From assembly GCF_000412635.1 (NCBI RefSeq), contig NZ_ASTG01000015.1:46018-110017 (forward strand): a DNA stretch of 64,000 nucleotides, in the 5' to 3' direction. Shown here in pieces: positions 28,411 through 37,667 of this stretch. The position numbers were made by a program, and so were the translations under genes. Source of the DNA: Sphingobium bisphenolivorans. Its GTDB lineage: Bacteria; Pseudomonadota; Alphaproteobacteria; Sphingomonadales; Sphingomonadaceae. The notes below the pieces were generated by a model. That model was not told the DNA's origin, ran no database searches, and saw only the letters and a program-made list of their open reading frames with translations. Positions within the stretch are counted from its first letter, which is position 1; each line of letters opens with the position of its first letter.

Positions 28411-29300
28411 TGGAGCGCAAGGGCGGCGTCGTCCTTTCCTTCATCCTGGTGACGCTGATCTGGGGATCGACATGGATCGTGATCCGCGACCAGCTGGGCA
28501 GCGTGCCGGCGAGTTGGTCGGTTTGCTACCGTTTCCTGCTGGCCGGAGTCGCGATGGCGATCTTCGCCAAGGCGCGTCGCGTCCCGCTTGCGATCGGCAG
28601 CAAGGGCATGGTCTTCGCCGGGCTGCTCGGCGTCGCGCAGTTCGTGATGAACTTCAATTTCGTCTATCGCGCAGAACATTATCTGACCTCCGGCGTGGTA
28701 GCGGTCGTCTATGCGATGCTGCTGATCCCCAACAGCATCATGAGCTTCCTCTTCTTCCGCCAGCCGGTGAGCCGCGCCTTCATCGCCGGATCGGTGATCG
28801 CCGTTGCGGGCATCGTGCTGATGCTGGTCCATGAATATCGAGCGGCGAGCGTGCGGCCTGACATGGTCCTGCTGGGCGCAGGGCTTGCCGTCGGCGGGCT
28901 GCTGAGCGCATCGGCCGCCAATGTGATGCAGGGGATGAAAATCGCGCGCCGCCTGCCGATGGTCGGCGTACTCGCCTGGGCGATGCTGATCGGCGCAGCG
29001 GTGAACGCGCTCTTCGCCTGGATCACCGTAGGGCCGCCGGTGATCGAGACGCGGATCGGCTATCTTGCCGGCATCGTCTGGCTGGCGCTGGCGGGATCGG
29101 TGGTCAGCTTCCCCCTCTATTTCCAGCTGATCCAGCGGCTTGGCGCGGGCCGGGCGGCCTATACGAGCGTGATGGTCCCGCTGATCGCGATGCTGATCTC
29201 CACATTGATGGAGGGATATCGCTGGACGACGCTGGCGGGCACGGGTGCGCTGCTGGCGATAGCGGGGATGATCGTCGCACTCCGGACGAAGCAGGCCTAG
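28407..29300 (+). CDS. DMT-superfamily (EamA) transporter
   Basis: 297 residues with about ten transmembrane helices in two EamA repeats; the first repeat begins V-L-S-F-I-L-V-T-L-I-W-G-S-T-W and contains the Y-R-F-L-L-A-G motif. Two tandem ATGs (28407 and 28410) overlap the stop of the aldolase gene. Members export amino acids or other small metabolites. Coupling to a threonine aldolase suggests an amino-acid or related substrate, which is inference. Confidence 0.9.
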   Translation: MMERKGGVVLSFILVTLIWGSTWIVIRDQLGSVPASWSVCYRFLLAGVAMAIFAKARRVPLAIGSKGMVFAGLLGVAQFVMNFNFVYRAEHYLTSGVVAVVYAMLLIPNSIMSFLFFRQPVSRAFIAGSVIAVAGIVLMLVHEYRAASVRPDMVLLGAGLAVGGLLSASAANVMQGMKIARRLPMVGVLAWAMLIGAAVNALFAWITVGPPVIETRIGYLAGIVWLALAGSVVSFPLYFQLIQRLGAGRAAYTSVMVPLIAMLISTLMEGYRWTTLAGTGALLAIAGMIVALRTKQA

Positions 29301-29452
29301 CGCTGGGTGCGCGGCTGATAGAGGCGCTTGGCAGCGTTCACCTTGTCGATCAGGCTGGTGAGCGGCACTGCCGCTGAGCGGGTAGGCGCCGGCATGGGCA
29401 GCGTGGTGATGCGACGGCCAAGAGAGGCGAAGGCGTGATCGAAGCGGTCCAT
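29297..29452 (-). CDS. Small hypothetical protein
   Basis: 51 residues from the ATG at 29452, which has a GGGAG ribosome site 8 nt upstream. It is basic, with no membrane segment, and has a helical N-terminus (M-D-R-F-D-H-A-F) and a basic C-terminal half (N-A-A-K-R-L-Y-Q-P). Its stop overlaps the stop of the convergent transporter gene. The good ribosome site favours a real gene; function unknown. Confidence 0.45.
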   Translation of the reverse strand: MDRFDHAFASLGRRITTLPMPAPTRSAAVPLTSLIDKVNAAKRLYQPRTQR

Positions 29453-29500
29453 CTGTTCAACTCCCTGGCGAGCGGCCAAGGCGTGATGGACGATGGATGG

Positions 29501-30340
29501 TTAAGAAGGCGTTAGTGATGAGCGAGCTTCGCGGCGGGAGGAGTCAAAGCAGGCGCGCAGCCCGTCACGATAGGTCGGATAGCGCGGCGACCAGCCGAGC
29601 AGGCGCTTGGCACGGCCATTCGCCACCCGGCGGTTTTCAGCATAAAAGGACCGCGCCATCGGCGAAAGCTGCGCTTCCTCCAGCGTCAGCAGCGGCGGCA
29701 AGGGCCGGCCGAGAAGGGCGCAGGCTTCCTCGATCAACCGGTTCTGTGCGCAGGGCAGGTCGTCCGAGAGATTGTAGATGCCGGCAGGCCCCTGATGCAG
29801 CGAGGCAGCGACGCCGGCCACGATGTCGTCCACGTGCGCGCGGCTGAACACCTGATCGGGCAGGTCGATGCGATGTGCCCTGCCTTCCGTCACACGATCA
29901 AGCGCCGAACGCCCCGGGCCGTAAATACCGGGCAGGCGGAAGCGGCGGACATCGGACCGGAGCGCACCCCAATCCGCATCCGCCTGCGCACGCGCGGCGC
30001 GGCGGCCGAGGCGGATAGGGCTGCCTTCATCCACCCACGCACCCGCCGCGTCACCATAGACTCCCGTGGACGAGAGATAACCGGTCCAGAGCAGCGAAGC
30101 GTTCGCAATGGCGGTGCCATAGCGGGTGAGGACAGGATCGATCTCGCCCTCCGGCGGGACCGAGGAGAGGAGGTGACTGGCCTGCGTGATGGCGGCGCGG
30201 ACGCCGCTGTCGTCATCAAAGGCGAGCGCTTCGGCATCGGCGGCGCGGCGCACGCCGGTCACCTGCCAACCCTCTGCGCGCAGGCGGGAAGCGAGGCGAG
30301 AGGCGGTGTACCCCATGCCGAGGATGAGCATATTGGGCAT
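29501..30340 (-). CDS. NAD(P)-binding epimerase/YeeZ-like SDR protein
   Basis: 279 residues from ATG 30340. The glycine-rich nucleotide-binding motif is modified to M-L-I-L-G-M-G-Y-T-A-S-R-L-A at the N-terminus (G-x-G-Y-T/x-A), as in YeeZ-type extended SDRs. Also seen are Y-L-S-S-T-G-V-Y-G-D (the catalytic Y-x-x-x-K lysine is not obvious) and R-L-P-G-I-Y-G-P-G-R-S. Possible roles include nucleotide-sugar metabolism or a stress oxidoreductase. It follows the suf operon on the same strand, separated by a long palindromic repeat. Confidence 0.8.
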   Translation of the reverse strand: MPNMLILGMGYTASRLASRLRAEGWQVTGVRRAADAEALAFDDDSGVRAAITQASHLLSSVPPEGEIDPVLTRYGTAIANASLLWTGYLSSTGVYGDAAGAWVDEGSPIRLGRRAARAQADADWGALRSDVRRFRLPGIYGPGRSALDRVTEGRAHRIDLPDQVFSRAHVDDIVAGVAASLHQGPAGIYNLSDDLPCAQNRLIEEACALLGRPLPPLLTLEEAQLSPMARSFYAENRRVANGRAKRLLGWSPRYPTYRDGLRACFDSSRREARSSLTPS

Positions 30341-30350
30341 CTGATGATCT

Positions 30351-30412
30351 CCGTTCGGTTCGAGCTTGTCGAGAACGGAGCGCAGGGTTCTCGACAAGCT
30401 CGAACGGAACGG
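30351..30412. repeat. Dispersed palindromic repeat (TTCGAGCTTGTCGAGAAC family), copy 2
   Basis: Arms of 26 bases (30351-30376 and 30387-30412) match at 25 positions around a 10-base loop. It lies just downstream of sufA and is likely to form a stable hairpin in RNA, possibly protecting or ending the suf transcript. Confidence 0.9.
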
Positions 30413-30422
30413 AGGAGATCCT

Positions 30423-30794
30423 TCAGACCGTGAAGCTCTCGCCGCAGCCGCAGCTGCCCTTGGCATTGGGATTGTTGAAGACGAAGCCCGCGGTGAAATC
30501 GTCCTCCACCCAGTCCATCGTCGAGCCGACCAGGTACAGCACCGAAGCGCCATCGATATAGAAGGTGCCACCGGGCGTTTCGATCTTCTCGTCGAACTTC
30601 GCTTCCTGCGTCACATAATCGACCGAATAGGCAAGGCCCGAACAGCCGCGGCGGGGCGTCGAGAGCTTGACGCCGATCGCGCCTTCGGGCGCCTGCGCCA
30701 TCAGGTCCGCGATACGCTGCTGCGCGCTCGGCGTCAGGATGACGGCGGCGGGACGGGCGCGGGTCTTGGTTTCGCCATTGGGAGTAGGAGTCAT
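30423..30794 (-). CDS. sufA: A-type Fe-S carrier SufA
   Basis: 123 residues. It belongs to the HesB/IscA/SufA family, which carries Fe-S clusters from the scaffold to target proteins. The three ligand cysteines are present: R-R-G-C-S-G-L-A-Y and G-S-C-G-C-G-E-S-F at the C-terminus. An N-terminal extension of about 18 residues is rich in Thr, Pro and basic residues. Its start codon touches the stop of the preceding sufT gene, and it is the last gene of the suf operon. Confidence 0.93.
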   Translation of the reverse strand: MTPTPNGETKTRARPAAVILTPSAQQRIADLMAQAPEGAIGVKLSTPRRGCSGLAYSVDYVTQEAKFDEKIETPGGTFYIDGASVLYLVGSTMDWVEDDFTAGFVFNNPNAKGSCGCGESFTV

Positions 30795-31246
30795 CAGAGC
30801 ATCCCTAATTCGAGCTTGGCCTCGTCCGACATTTTCTGCGGGTCCCATGGCGGGTCCCAGACGAGGTTCACCTGCGCGTCGCCGACACCGGGCACGGCGC
30901 CGACCCGCAGTTCGACTTCGCCCGGCATCGATTCGGCGACCGGGCAATGCGGCGTGGTCAGCGTCATGGTAACGACGGCATGGCCGTCCTCCGTTACATC
31001 GACGCCGTACACGAGGCCAAGGTCATAGATATTGACGGGAATTTCCGGGTCATAAATCTCCTTCAGCGCGTCGATGATCGCGTCGTAGAGATTGCCGCCC
31101 GGTTCGCTGGCCGGCACTTCCGCCGGCTTCGCGCTAAGGAAGCCGTCGAGATAATCGCGCTGGCGCGGAGCCTCTTCGACCCGCGCCTTGGTCGGGGTGT
31201 CGACCGTCTCCACCTCTTCCACCAAAATTTTTCGTTCCTCGGTCAT
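30794..31246 (-). CDS. sufT: SUF-associated MIP18/DUF59 protein (SufT)
   Basis: 150 residues. The DUF59 fold is shown by A-L-K-E-I-Y-D-P-E-I-P-V-N-I-Y-D-L-G-L-V-Y, the D-G-H-A-V-V-T-M-T-L strands, and T-T-P-H-C-P-V-A-E with the conserved cysteine, then W-D-P-P-W. SufT aids Fe-S cluster maturation when iron demand is high. The first 45 residues are acidic and variable. Its start overlaps the sufS stop and its stop overlaps the sufA start, typical of coupled translation. Confidence 0.9.
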   Translation of the reverse strand: MTEERKILVEEVETVDTPTKARVEEAPRQRDYLDGFLSAKPAEVPASEPGGNLYDAIIDALKEIYDPEIPVNIYDLGLVYGVDVTEDGHAVVTMTLTTPHCPVAESMPGEVELRVGAVPGVGDAQVNLVWDPPWDPQKMSDEAKLELGML

Positions 31247-32448
31247 CCGAAGATCTTCCTCACTCTTTCAATGCCCTTGACCAGCGCGTCCACATCGCTC
31301 TCGTCGCTGTAGATGCCGAAGCTTGCGCGTGCGGTCGCCTCGACGCCCAGATGGCGCATCAGCGGCTGCGCGCAATGGTGCCCGGCTCGGATCGCGACGC
31401 CCGTTTCGTCCAATATGGTGCCGACATCATGCGGATGCACCCCCTCCACCTCGAAGGAGAGAATGCCCGCGCTGTCCTCCGGCCCGAAAACGCGGACGCT
31501 GTTCAGCCCTTCCAACGCGGTGCGCGCCTTGGCGACCAGCGCGCATTCATGGGCATGGATGGCATCGAGGCCGATCGCCTGCACATAGTCGATCGCCGCC
31601 GAAAGACCGACGACGCCGGTGATATGCGGCGTTCCCGCCTCGAACCGGGTCGGCGCGGGGGCGTAGGTCGTCTTCTCGAACGTCACCTTGTCGATCATCG
31701 ACCCGCCACCCTGATAGGGCGGCATGGCGTCGAGCAGTTCCTTGCGGCCCCACAGCGCGCCGATCCCCGTCGGGCCGTAGAGTTTATGCGCCGAAAAGAC
31801 GTAGAAGTCGCAATCCAGCGCCTGCACATCGACGGCGAGGCGCGGCACGGCCTGACAGCCGTCGATCAGGATTTTCGCGCCAACGCTGTGCGCGATGTCG
31901 GCGGCGCGGCGGACGTCGAGCACGCTGCCCAGCACGTTCGACACATGGGCCAGCGCAACCATCCTGTGCGCCGGGGTGATCATCGCGGCCATGGCGTCGA
32001 GGTCGATCCTGCCGTCGGCCGTCAACGGCACCACGTCGATCTGCGCGCCGACTTTCTCGGCTACGATCTGCCAGGGGACGATGTTGCTGTGATGCTCCAG
32101 CATCGAGAGCAGGATGCGGTCGCCGGGCTTAAGCTGCGTGCCCCCCCAGCTGTACGCGACGAGGTTGATGGCCTCCGTCGCGCCCCGGACATAGACGATC
32201 TCGCTGTCCGAAGCCGCGCCGATGAACTGGGCAACCTTGCGGCGGGCCGCTTCATAGGCGAGCGTCATGTTGGCCGAACGCTCATAGACGCCGCGATGGA
32301 CGGTGGCGTAGTCCGGCCCATAGGCGCGGGCGATGGCGTCAATCACCGCATGGGGCTTCTGCGCGGTGGCGGCGCTGTCGAGATAGTGCCAGCTGCCGAC
32401 GCCGGGGAAGTCGTCCCTAAGCCGCAGCGCTTGGGCGAGGCTCGTCAT
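31243..32448 (-). CDS. sufS: Cysteine desulfurase SufS
   Basis: 401 residues, full length. This PLP enzyme removes sulfur from cysteine and passes it to SufE/SufB. Signatures: Y-L-D-S-A-A-T-A-Q-K-P near the N-terminus, H-S-N-I-V-P-W, the Schiff-base lysine in F-S-A-H-K-L-Y-G-P (about 220), and the mobile-loop cysteine in R-A-G-H-H-C-A-Q-P near 359. Four-base overlaps at both ends join it to sufD and sufT. Confidence 0.96.
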   Translation of the reverse strand: MTSLAQALRLRDDFPGVGSWHYLDSAATAQKPHAVIDAIARAYGPDYATVHRGVYERSANMTLAYEAARRKVAQFIGAASDSEIVYVRGATEAINLVAYSWGGTQLKPGDRILLSMLEHHSNIVPWQIVAEKVGAQIDVVPLTADGRIDLDAMAAMITPAHRMVALAHVSNVLGSVLDVRRAADIAHSVGAKILIDGCQAVPRLAVDVQALDCDFYVFSAHKLYGPTGIGALWGRKELLDAMPPYQGGGSMIDKVTFEKTTYAPAPTRFEAGTPHITGVVGLSAAIDYVQAIGLDAIHAHECALVAKARTALEGLNSVRVFGPEDSAGILSFEVEGVHPHDVGTILDETGVAIRAGHHCAQPLMRHLGVEATARASFGIYSDESDVDALVKGIERVRKIFG

Positions 32449-33197
32449 ACCAACGCCTCCAGCTTGGCGAGCGCTGCGGCTTCAAGCCTGTCCTTGACCG
32501 CTTCGTCGGCGACATCGTCGAACACGCCCGCGACGAAAGCCTTGAGCAGCAGCGTCTTGGCCGTCGCCGGGTCCATACCACGCGATGCCATGTAGAAAAG
32601 CGCCTGTTTGTCGAGTTCACCCACGGTCGCGCCGTGGGCGCATTTCACGTCGTCGGCGTAGATTTCCAATTCCGGCTTGGCGTTCGCCGTGGCGGTGCGG
32701 TCGAGCAGCATCGCCTTCACCGACTGGAAGGCATCGGTGCGCTGGGCGTTGCGCGCGACATTGATGGAGCCGAGGTAACTGCCGGTGGCGCGCTGCCCCA
32801 GAATCGAGCGGATCGTCTGGCCGCTGGTCGCGTCGGGCTCCGCATGGGTGACTTTGGTGATGATCTCCAGCACCTGATCGCCACCGCCGATGATAGCGCC
32901 GTTGAGTTCGAAATGCGCGCCCTTGCCCAGCGTGACGGTGAAGGTCACGCGGCCGAACTTGCCGCCTATGTTGAGGACGTGAAAATCGAGCCGCGCTTCG
33001 TCGGCGATGGTGATCGCATAGTCATGTACCGCCGCCGCGCCTTCGCCCGCATCCTGGAGCAGATGATGGCGCGCATTCTCGCCCGCCGCCACGTCGATGC
33101 GCGTCGGCGCGGGCGTCGGCCAGATGGCGGCCAGCGCGTCAAGGTCGCTGTAGCGCCATTCTTCCTGTCTGCGCGTGGGAAGGGTAAGCGTGGTCAC
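32445..33197 (-). CDS. sufD: Fe-S scaffold subunit SufD
   Basis: 250 residues, shorter than E. coli SufD (about 420), missing part of the N-terminal region; this short form is common in alphaproteobacteria. The right-handed beta-helix shows in H-F-E-L-N-G-A-I-I-G-G-G and the conserved C-terminal D-D-V-K-C-A-H-G-A-T-V-G-E-L-D with H and C-x-H motif, followed by A-L-F-Y-M-A-S-R-G-M. It pairs with SufB and SufC in the SufBC2D scaffold. It overlaps sufC and sufS by four bases each. Confidence 0.92.
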   Translation of the reverse strand: MTTLTLPTRRQEEWRYSDLDALAAIWPTPAPTRIDVAAGENARHHLLQDAGEGAAAVHDYAITIADEARLDFHVLNIGGKFGRVTFTVTLGKGAHFELNGAIIGGGDQVLEIITKVTHAEPDATSGQTIRSILGQRATGSYLGSINVARNAQRTDAFQSVKAMLLDRTATANAKPELEIYADDVKCAHGATVGELDKQALFYMASRGMDPATAKTLLLKAFVAGVFDDVADEAVKDRLEAAALAKLEALV

Positions 33198-33940
33198 GCT
33201 GCCACCACCTCGGCATAGCCCTCACGCTCCAGCTCCAGCGCCAGTTCGGGACCGCCCGACTTCACGATACGGCCGGCCGCGAGCACGTGCACATAGTCCG
33301 GCTTCACATAGTCGAGCAGCCGCTGATAATGGGTGATGAGCAGCACCGCCTTGTCGGGCTTGCGCATGATCGCATTGATGCCCGAACCCACGATCTTGAG
33401 CGCGTCGATGTCCAGGCCGGAGTCGGTTTCGTCCAGGATCGCGAGCTTGGGGTCGAGGATACCCATCTGCACCATTTCGGCGCGCTTCTTCTCGCCGCCC
33501 GAAAAGCCGACATTCACCGGGCGCTTCAGCATCTCCATGTCGAGCCCTAGCAGGCCCGCCTTCTCCTTGGCGAGCTTGATGAACTCGCCGCCCGACAGCG
33601 GTTCCTCGCCCCGCGCCTTGCGCTGAGAATTGAGGCTTTCGCGCAGAAATTGCAGATTGGACACGCCCGGAATTTCGACCGGATACTGGAAGCCGAGAAA
33701 CAGGCCTGCGGCGGCGCGCTCATGGGGTTCCAAGTCGAACAAGTTCACACCGTCGAAAGAGGCACGGCCACCGGTAACCTGATACCCGGGGCGACCACCC
33801 AGCGTATAGGCCAGCGTCGACTTGCCCGCGCCGTTCGGCCCCATGATGGCATGGATCTCGCCCGCCTTGATGGAGAGCGACAGGCCTTTGAGGATCGCCT
33901 TGCCGTCAATTTCGTTGGTCAGATTTTCAATCGTCAGCAT
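33194..33940 (-). CDS. sufC: Fe-S assembly ATPase SufC
   Basis: 248 residues, an ABC-type ATPase. Walker A is G-P-N-G-A-G-K-S-T near 35; the signature is N-V-G-F-S-G-G-E-K-K-R-A-E and Walker B L-A-I-L-D-E-T-D-S-G-L-D-I-D. The D-x-x-S-G-L-D-I-D-A sequence is the SufC subtype. It powers the SufBC2D scaffold. It starts 3 bases after an unknown gene and overlaps sufD. Confidence 0.96.
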   Translation of the reverse strand: MLTIENLTNEIDGKAILKGLSLSIKAGEIHAIMGPNGAGKSTLAYTLGGRPGYQVTGGRASFDGVNLFDLEPHERAAAGLFLGFQYPVEIPGVSNLQFLRESLNSQRKARGEEPLSGGEFIKLAKEKAGLLGLDMEMLKRPVNVGFSGGEKKRAEMVQMGILDPKLAILDETDSGLDIDALKIVGSGINAIMRKPDKAVLLITHYQRLLDYVKPDYVHVLAAGRIVKSGGPELALELEREGYAEVVAA

Positions 33941-33943
33941 CGT

Positions 33944-34399
33944 TCAACCCTTATGCGCGCGCTGCAGCGTCCGCGCGGTCCAGAAGGCCATGTCGCGCAC
34001 GTCGCCCGGCGCGGGAAAGAGCGTGTCGATATGGCGCTTGATCGGCATATAGGGCCACCAGTCCGCGCCCGGCTCGGGCGGGCCCTTTTCCAGCACGCCG
34101 GACACGAACTCCGTCACCGGCCCCATGCGGGCGAGATTGGGCGCCTTTGCCTTATGGAACGCCTTGTCGGACTTCAGCTTCTCGGTGAAGGCGAGATCGC
34201 CCTTCTCCAGCGCGGCGCGACATTCGGCCTGATAGGCGTCGAGGTCACCGAAATCCTTGCGCGCACGCGCTTCCAGCTCGCCATCTTCCAGCTCGTAATC
34301 CTCGGTTAGGATGCGGATCGCGGCGGTCCATGCCTGACCATTGCCGACATCCTCCGCGAAATCGGCGAGGGCATCCTGGATATCGTCTTCGTCGCTCAA
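33944..34399 (-). CDS. Conserved-context unknown protein in the suf operon
   Basis: 151 residues, acidic in the N-terminal half (D-D-I-Q-D-A-L-A-D-F-A-E-D) and predicted largely helical, with W-W-P-Y-M-P-I-K-R-H and F-W-T-A-R-T-L near the C-terminus. No signal peptide, no membrane segment and no cysteine pair for a cluster. It lies between sufB and sufC, with only 3 bases to sufC, so it is part of the operon. I do not recognise the family. Position suggests a role in scaffold assembly, but that is inference. Confidence 0.7.
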   Translation of the reverse strand: MSDEDDIQDALADFAEDVGNGQAWTAAIRILTEDYELEDGELEARARKDFGDLDAYQAECRAALEKGDLAFTEKLKSDKAFHKAKAPNLARMGPVTEFVSGVLEKGPPEPGADWWPYMPIKRHIDTLFPAPGDVRDMAFWTARTLQRAHKG

Positions 34400-34428
34400 C
34401 TTTCAGTCCTTTGAACTTAGGTATTCTT

Positions 34429-34545
34429 CGTCACCCCGGGGCCGTTCGACAGGCTCAGGACAGGCTTGATCCGGGGCCTCGCTGTCTACGGCCGTCGCGC
34501 AGGAAGAAGCGGGATGCCGGATCAAGTCCGGCATGACGGGGGTGG
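34429..34545. repeat. Repeat-rich spacer in the suf operon
   Basis: This 158-bp gap within the suf operon holds CACCCCGGGGCC, GTTCGACAGGCTCAGGAC and the perfect stem ATGCCGGA-tcaag-TCCGGCAT (34514-34534), all motifs common to dispersed elements in sphingomonads. No gene is seen. Confidence 0.6.
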
Positions 34546-34557
34546 AAGAGGGAAGGG

Positions 34558-36042
34558 TCAACCGACCGAACCCTCCAGCGAAATACCCAGCAGCTTCTGC
34601 GCCTCGACGGCGAACTCCATCGGCAGCTGTTGCAGCACTTCCTTGACGAAGCCGTTGACGATCAGGGACACGGCGCTTTCCTGATCCAGCCCCCGCTGCA
34701 GGGCATAGAAAAGCTGGTCGTCGCTGATCTTGCTGGTCGTCGCCTCATGTTCGATCTGCGCAGAGGGGTTTCGCACCTCGATATAGGGCACGGTATGCGC
34801 GCCGCACTGGTCGCCCAGCAGCAGGCTGTCGCATTGGGTGAAGTTGCGCACGCCCTCCGCGCCCGGCGCGACGCGCACCAAGCCCCGATAAGTGTTGTTC
34901 GAGCGGCCGGCGCTGATCCCCTTGGACACGATGGTCGAGCGCGAGCCCTTGCCATTGTGGATCATCTTGGTGCCGGTATCGGCCTGCTGCATATTGTTGG
35001 TGAGCGCGACGGAGTAAAACTCGCCGACGCTATTTTCGCCGTTCAGCACGCAGCTGGGATATTTCCACGTAATCGCGGAGCCGGTTTCCACCTGGGTCCA
35101 GCTGACCTTGCTGTTGCGCCCCTGGCAAAGCGCCCGCTTGGTCACGAAATTATAGATGCCGCCCTTGCCCTGCTCGTCGCCGGGATACCAGTTCTGGACA
35201 GTCGAATATTTGATCTCCGCATCATCCAGCGCGACCAGTTCCACGACGGCGGCGTGCAGCTGGTTCTCGTCGCGCATCGGCGCGGTGCAGCCTTCGAGAT
35301 AGGAGACATAGGAGCCCTCATCCGCCACGATCAGCGTGCGTTCGAACTGGCCCGTGTTTTCGGCATTGATGCGGAAATAGGTGGACAGCTCCATCGGGCA
35401 TCGCACGCCCTTGGGGATGTAGACGAAGGTGCCGTCGGAGAAGACCGCGCAATTCAACGTCGCGAAATAATTGTCGTGCATCGGCACGACCTTGCCCAGC
35501 CACTTCTTCACCAGATCGGGATATTCGCGCACCGCCTCACTGATTGAGCGAAAGATGACGCCGGCCTCCTCCAGCTCCTTGCGGAACGTGGTGGCGACCG
35601 AGACGCTGTCGAACACGGCGTCTACAGCGACCTTGCGGCTGCCTTTCACTCCGGCAAGCATTTCCTGCTCGGCGATGGGGATACCGAGCTTCTGGTAGGT
35701 CGCCAAAATCTCCGGGTCGACCTCATCCAGTGAGTTCAGTTCCGCCTTCTTCTTGGGCTCGGCATAATAATAGGCGTCTTGATAGTCGATCGGCGGGATG
35801 TTGAGCTTGGCCCAGTCGGGCGACTCCATCGCCTGCCACAGGCGGAACGCCTTCAGCCGCCATTCCAGCAGCCATTCAGGCTCCTTCTTCTTGGCGGAGA
35901 TGAAGCGGACCGTGTCTTCGTTCAGGCCCTTGGGCGCGAAGTCCTGTTCGATGGCGGAGGACCAGCCATGCTCGTAGGTCGAGGCGCGCTCGGCGGCCTC
36001 ATGCGCTTCGAGATTGCGGACGGTGGTGGCTTCTTCGGTCAT
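34558..36042 (-). CDS. sufB: Fe-S scaffold subunit SufB
   Basis: 494 residues, typical for SufB. The N-terminal helical part is followed by the beta-helix core with [20 protein letters not shown]-type cysteine segments (K-Y-P-S-C-V-L-N) and the C-terminal [15 protein letters not shown] sequence. It builds the nascent cluster with SufC and SufD. Its start overlaps the stop of the upstream Rrf2 regulator gene. Confidence 0.97.
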   Translation of the reverse strand: MTEEATTVRNLEAHEAAERASTYEHGWSSAIEQDFAPKGLNEDTVRFISAKKKEPEWLLEWRLKAFRLWQAMESPDWAKLNIPPIDYQDAYYYAEPKKKAELNSLDEVDPEILATYQKLGIPIAEQEMLAGVKGSRKVAVDAVFDSVSVATTFRKELEEAGVIFRSISEAVREYPDLVKKWLGKVVPMHDNYFATLNCAVFSDGTFVYIPKGVRCPMELSTYFRINAENTGQFERTLIVADEGSYVSYLEGCTAPMRDENQLHAAVVELVALDDAEIKYSTVQNWYPGDEQGKGGIYNFVTKRALCQGRNSKVSWTQVETGSAITWKYPSCVLNGENSVGEFYSVALTNNMQQADTGTKMIHNGKGSRSTIVSKGISAGRSNNTYRGLVRVAPGAEGVRNFTQCDSLLLGDQCGAHTVPYIEVRNPSAQIEHEATTSKISDDQLFYALQRGLDQESAVSLIVNGFVKEVLQQLPMEFAVEAQKLLGISLEGSVG

Positions 36043-36524
36043 AGGGCGATCTGTTTAGCTCCGCTGAACTCGGCTCCGCCTCGTTTCTCGACTTCACTCG
36101 AAACGAACCGGGAGGGAGGAATCTCTCGCGTCAGGCTGGCAATGGTGACGCCTGCCAGCGCCGAGCGAATCGCATTGTTGGCGACATTCATGTGCGGGCG
36201 GACGCGGCAATCCTGCTCCATCGAACAATCATGCGTGCCATGGTCGGCGCAGGCCGTCATCGCGATCGGGCCCTCCACCGCCTCCACCACATCGGCCAAG
36301 GTGATCGTGGCGGGCGGTCGGCTGAGGCGCACGCCACCGCCAGTGCCGCGGCTCGATTCGAGCAGACCGGCAGCCGACAGGCGGCTCACCAGCTTTTGCG
36401 CCGTCGGCAGCGGGATGCCGGTTTCCGCGCTGAGCGTGGTCGCATTCATCCTGGTGCCCCCGCAATGACGGGCGGCTGCTGACATCAGCACCACGGCATA
36501 ATCTGCGAAACTCGAAAGCCTCAT
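36039..36524 (-). CDS. Rrf2/IscR-type Fe-S regulator of the suf operon
   Basis: 161 residues. The winged helix shows as L-S-S-F-A-D-Y-A-V at the start and the recognition helix [12 protein letters not shown]. Three cysteines at 92, 100 and 106 fit the IscR C-x7-C-x5-C cluster-binding pattern, so it probably senses Fe-S status and represses suf when clusters are sufficient. Residues after about 138 ([11 protein letters not shown]) are encoded by a dispersed palindromic repeat at 36082-36111, an odd appended tail. The start overlaps nothing; the stop overlaps sufB by four bases. Confidence 0.93.
   Translation of the reverse strand: MRLSSFADYAVVLMSAAARHCGGTRMNATTLSAETGIPLPTAQKLVSRLSAAGLLESSRGTGGGVRLSRPPATITLADVVEAVEGPIAMTACADHGTHDCSMEQDCRVRPHMNVANNAIRSALAGVTIASLTREIPPSRFVSSEVEKRGGAEFSGAKQIAL
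36082..36111. repeat. Dispersed palindromic repeat inside the Rrf2 coding region, copy 3
   Basis: CGTTTCTCGACTTCACTCGA followed by AACGAACCGG matches the arm of the repeats at 14215-14284 and 30351-30412. On the minus strand it is translated as part of the C-terminal tail of the suf regulator. Confidence 0.7.
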
Positions 36525-36629
36525 AAACCGGCGTCTTTGCGAACCATTCTTAATCGGACGGAATCAATCCGATTGCGCATGTGGTCGCACGGGGCGCCGG
36601 AATCAAGCCGTTTTTAGCGTCGCTGCGCT

Positions 36630-37568
36630 TCAGCTGTAGCGGTTGATCACCGCGACGTCGCCGCCCAGCGACCGACGCAGCAGGGTAAGCTGCGCCACGG
36701 CGCTTGGCTCCGACTGAAGCTGGTGCGGGGTCAACCCGATGAAATGCTTGATCTCCCGGATGAAATGAGACTGGTCGTAGAAGCGCCCGTCTTCGCACAG
36801 CGCCTGCCAGCTTTCATGATCCAGCGCGATCCGGGCGCTGCACCGAAGCGCGCGATATTTGCGCGCCAGCAGTTTGGGCGGACAGCCATAATAGCGGTTG
36901 GTGAGCCGCGCGAGCTGCCGCGGCGACAAGCCCGTCCTGCTCACCAGCGTTTCGATGCGCGGCGATCCTTCCTCCATCAGCCACCCATCGACGGTTTCGA
37001 GCAGCCGCCATGTCGATTCGGGCAGCGGCACGAGCTTGCTCGTCAGGAAGGACCAGCACAGGCCGGCGATCGCCTCTGCATCCTCCGCATTCTTCAGGGC
37101 GGCCAGCAGGTCGCGATAATCCTGTCCGCTGCCCATGTCGGTCACCCGATCCGTCAGCGCGCTGGCGTCACCGCCTTGCAGCGCCTGCCATCCCGCCGGC
37201 AGCAAGGAGATGCCGACGACCTTCGCGGGTCCCTCCAACTCGAAACGAGTCGCACCCAGCGTCGGTCCAAGCAGACAGATTTCCGGCGTGGGCGCCTGCC
37301 TGCCATCATGGAAATGATAAGCGCCGCCGCCCTTCAGCATGAAGCGGAGTTGCGGCACGTCCGCACGCGTCACATCGGAATAATGATCGGCATCGGCGGA
37401 GAAGATGTAGAGCGAGCCGAAATAGGTGTTCAGTTGATCGGGCAAGGCGAAATAGCGCAACTGCACCGGACCCTGCACGGCGTCGACACTATAGGAGAGC
37501 GGCGCCCACCCATCCTTTGCCGTGATGTTCCCCGTCCCCCCGGACGCTTCGCCGCGATGCGACATCAT
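36630..37568 (-). CDS. AraC-family transcriptional regulator
   Basis: 312 residues from ATG 37568 (AAGGA six bases upstream). The C-terminal 100 residues hold the two helix-turn-helix motifs of AraC proteins: E-T-L-V-S-R-T-G-L-S-P-R-Q-L-A-R-L, then F-Y-D-Q-S-H-F-I-R-E-I-K-H-F-I-G-L-T-P. The N-terminal part (about 1-190) resembles an arabinose-binding-like cupin sensor. It is the DUF6597-like/unknown-sensor subgroup; its target is not evident and it stands alone. Confidence 0.85.
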   Translation of the reverse strand: MMSHRGEASGGTGNITAKDGWAPLSYSVDAVQGPVQLRYFALPDQLNTYFGSLYIFSADADHYSDVTRADVPQLRFMLKGGGAYHFHDGRQAPTPEICLLGPTLGATRFELEGPAKVVGISLLPAGWQALQGGDASALTDRVTDMGSGQDYRDLLAALKNAEDAEAIAGLCWSFLTSKLVPLPESTWRLLETVDGWLMEEGSPRIETLVSRTGLSPRQLARLTNRYYGCPPKLLARKYRALRCSARIALDHESWQALCEDGRFYDQSHFIREIKHFIGLTPHQLQSEPSAVAQLTLLRRSLGGDVAVINRYS

Positions 37569-37667
37569 AGTCCTTATACCCCGCACCGGCACTATGCGTC
37601 ATCTCGTCGCGGACGCAAGCGTCATGGTAAACAGGGAGGGATTTTTCCCGAAGTGGGACAAGTCTTG

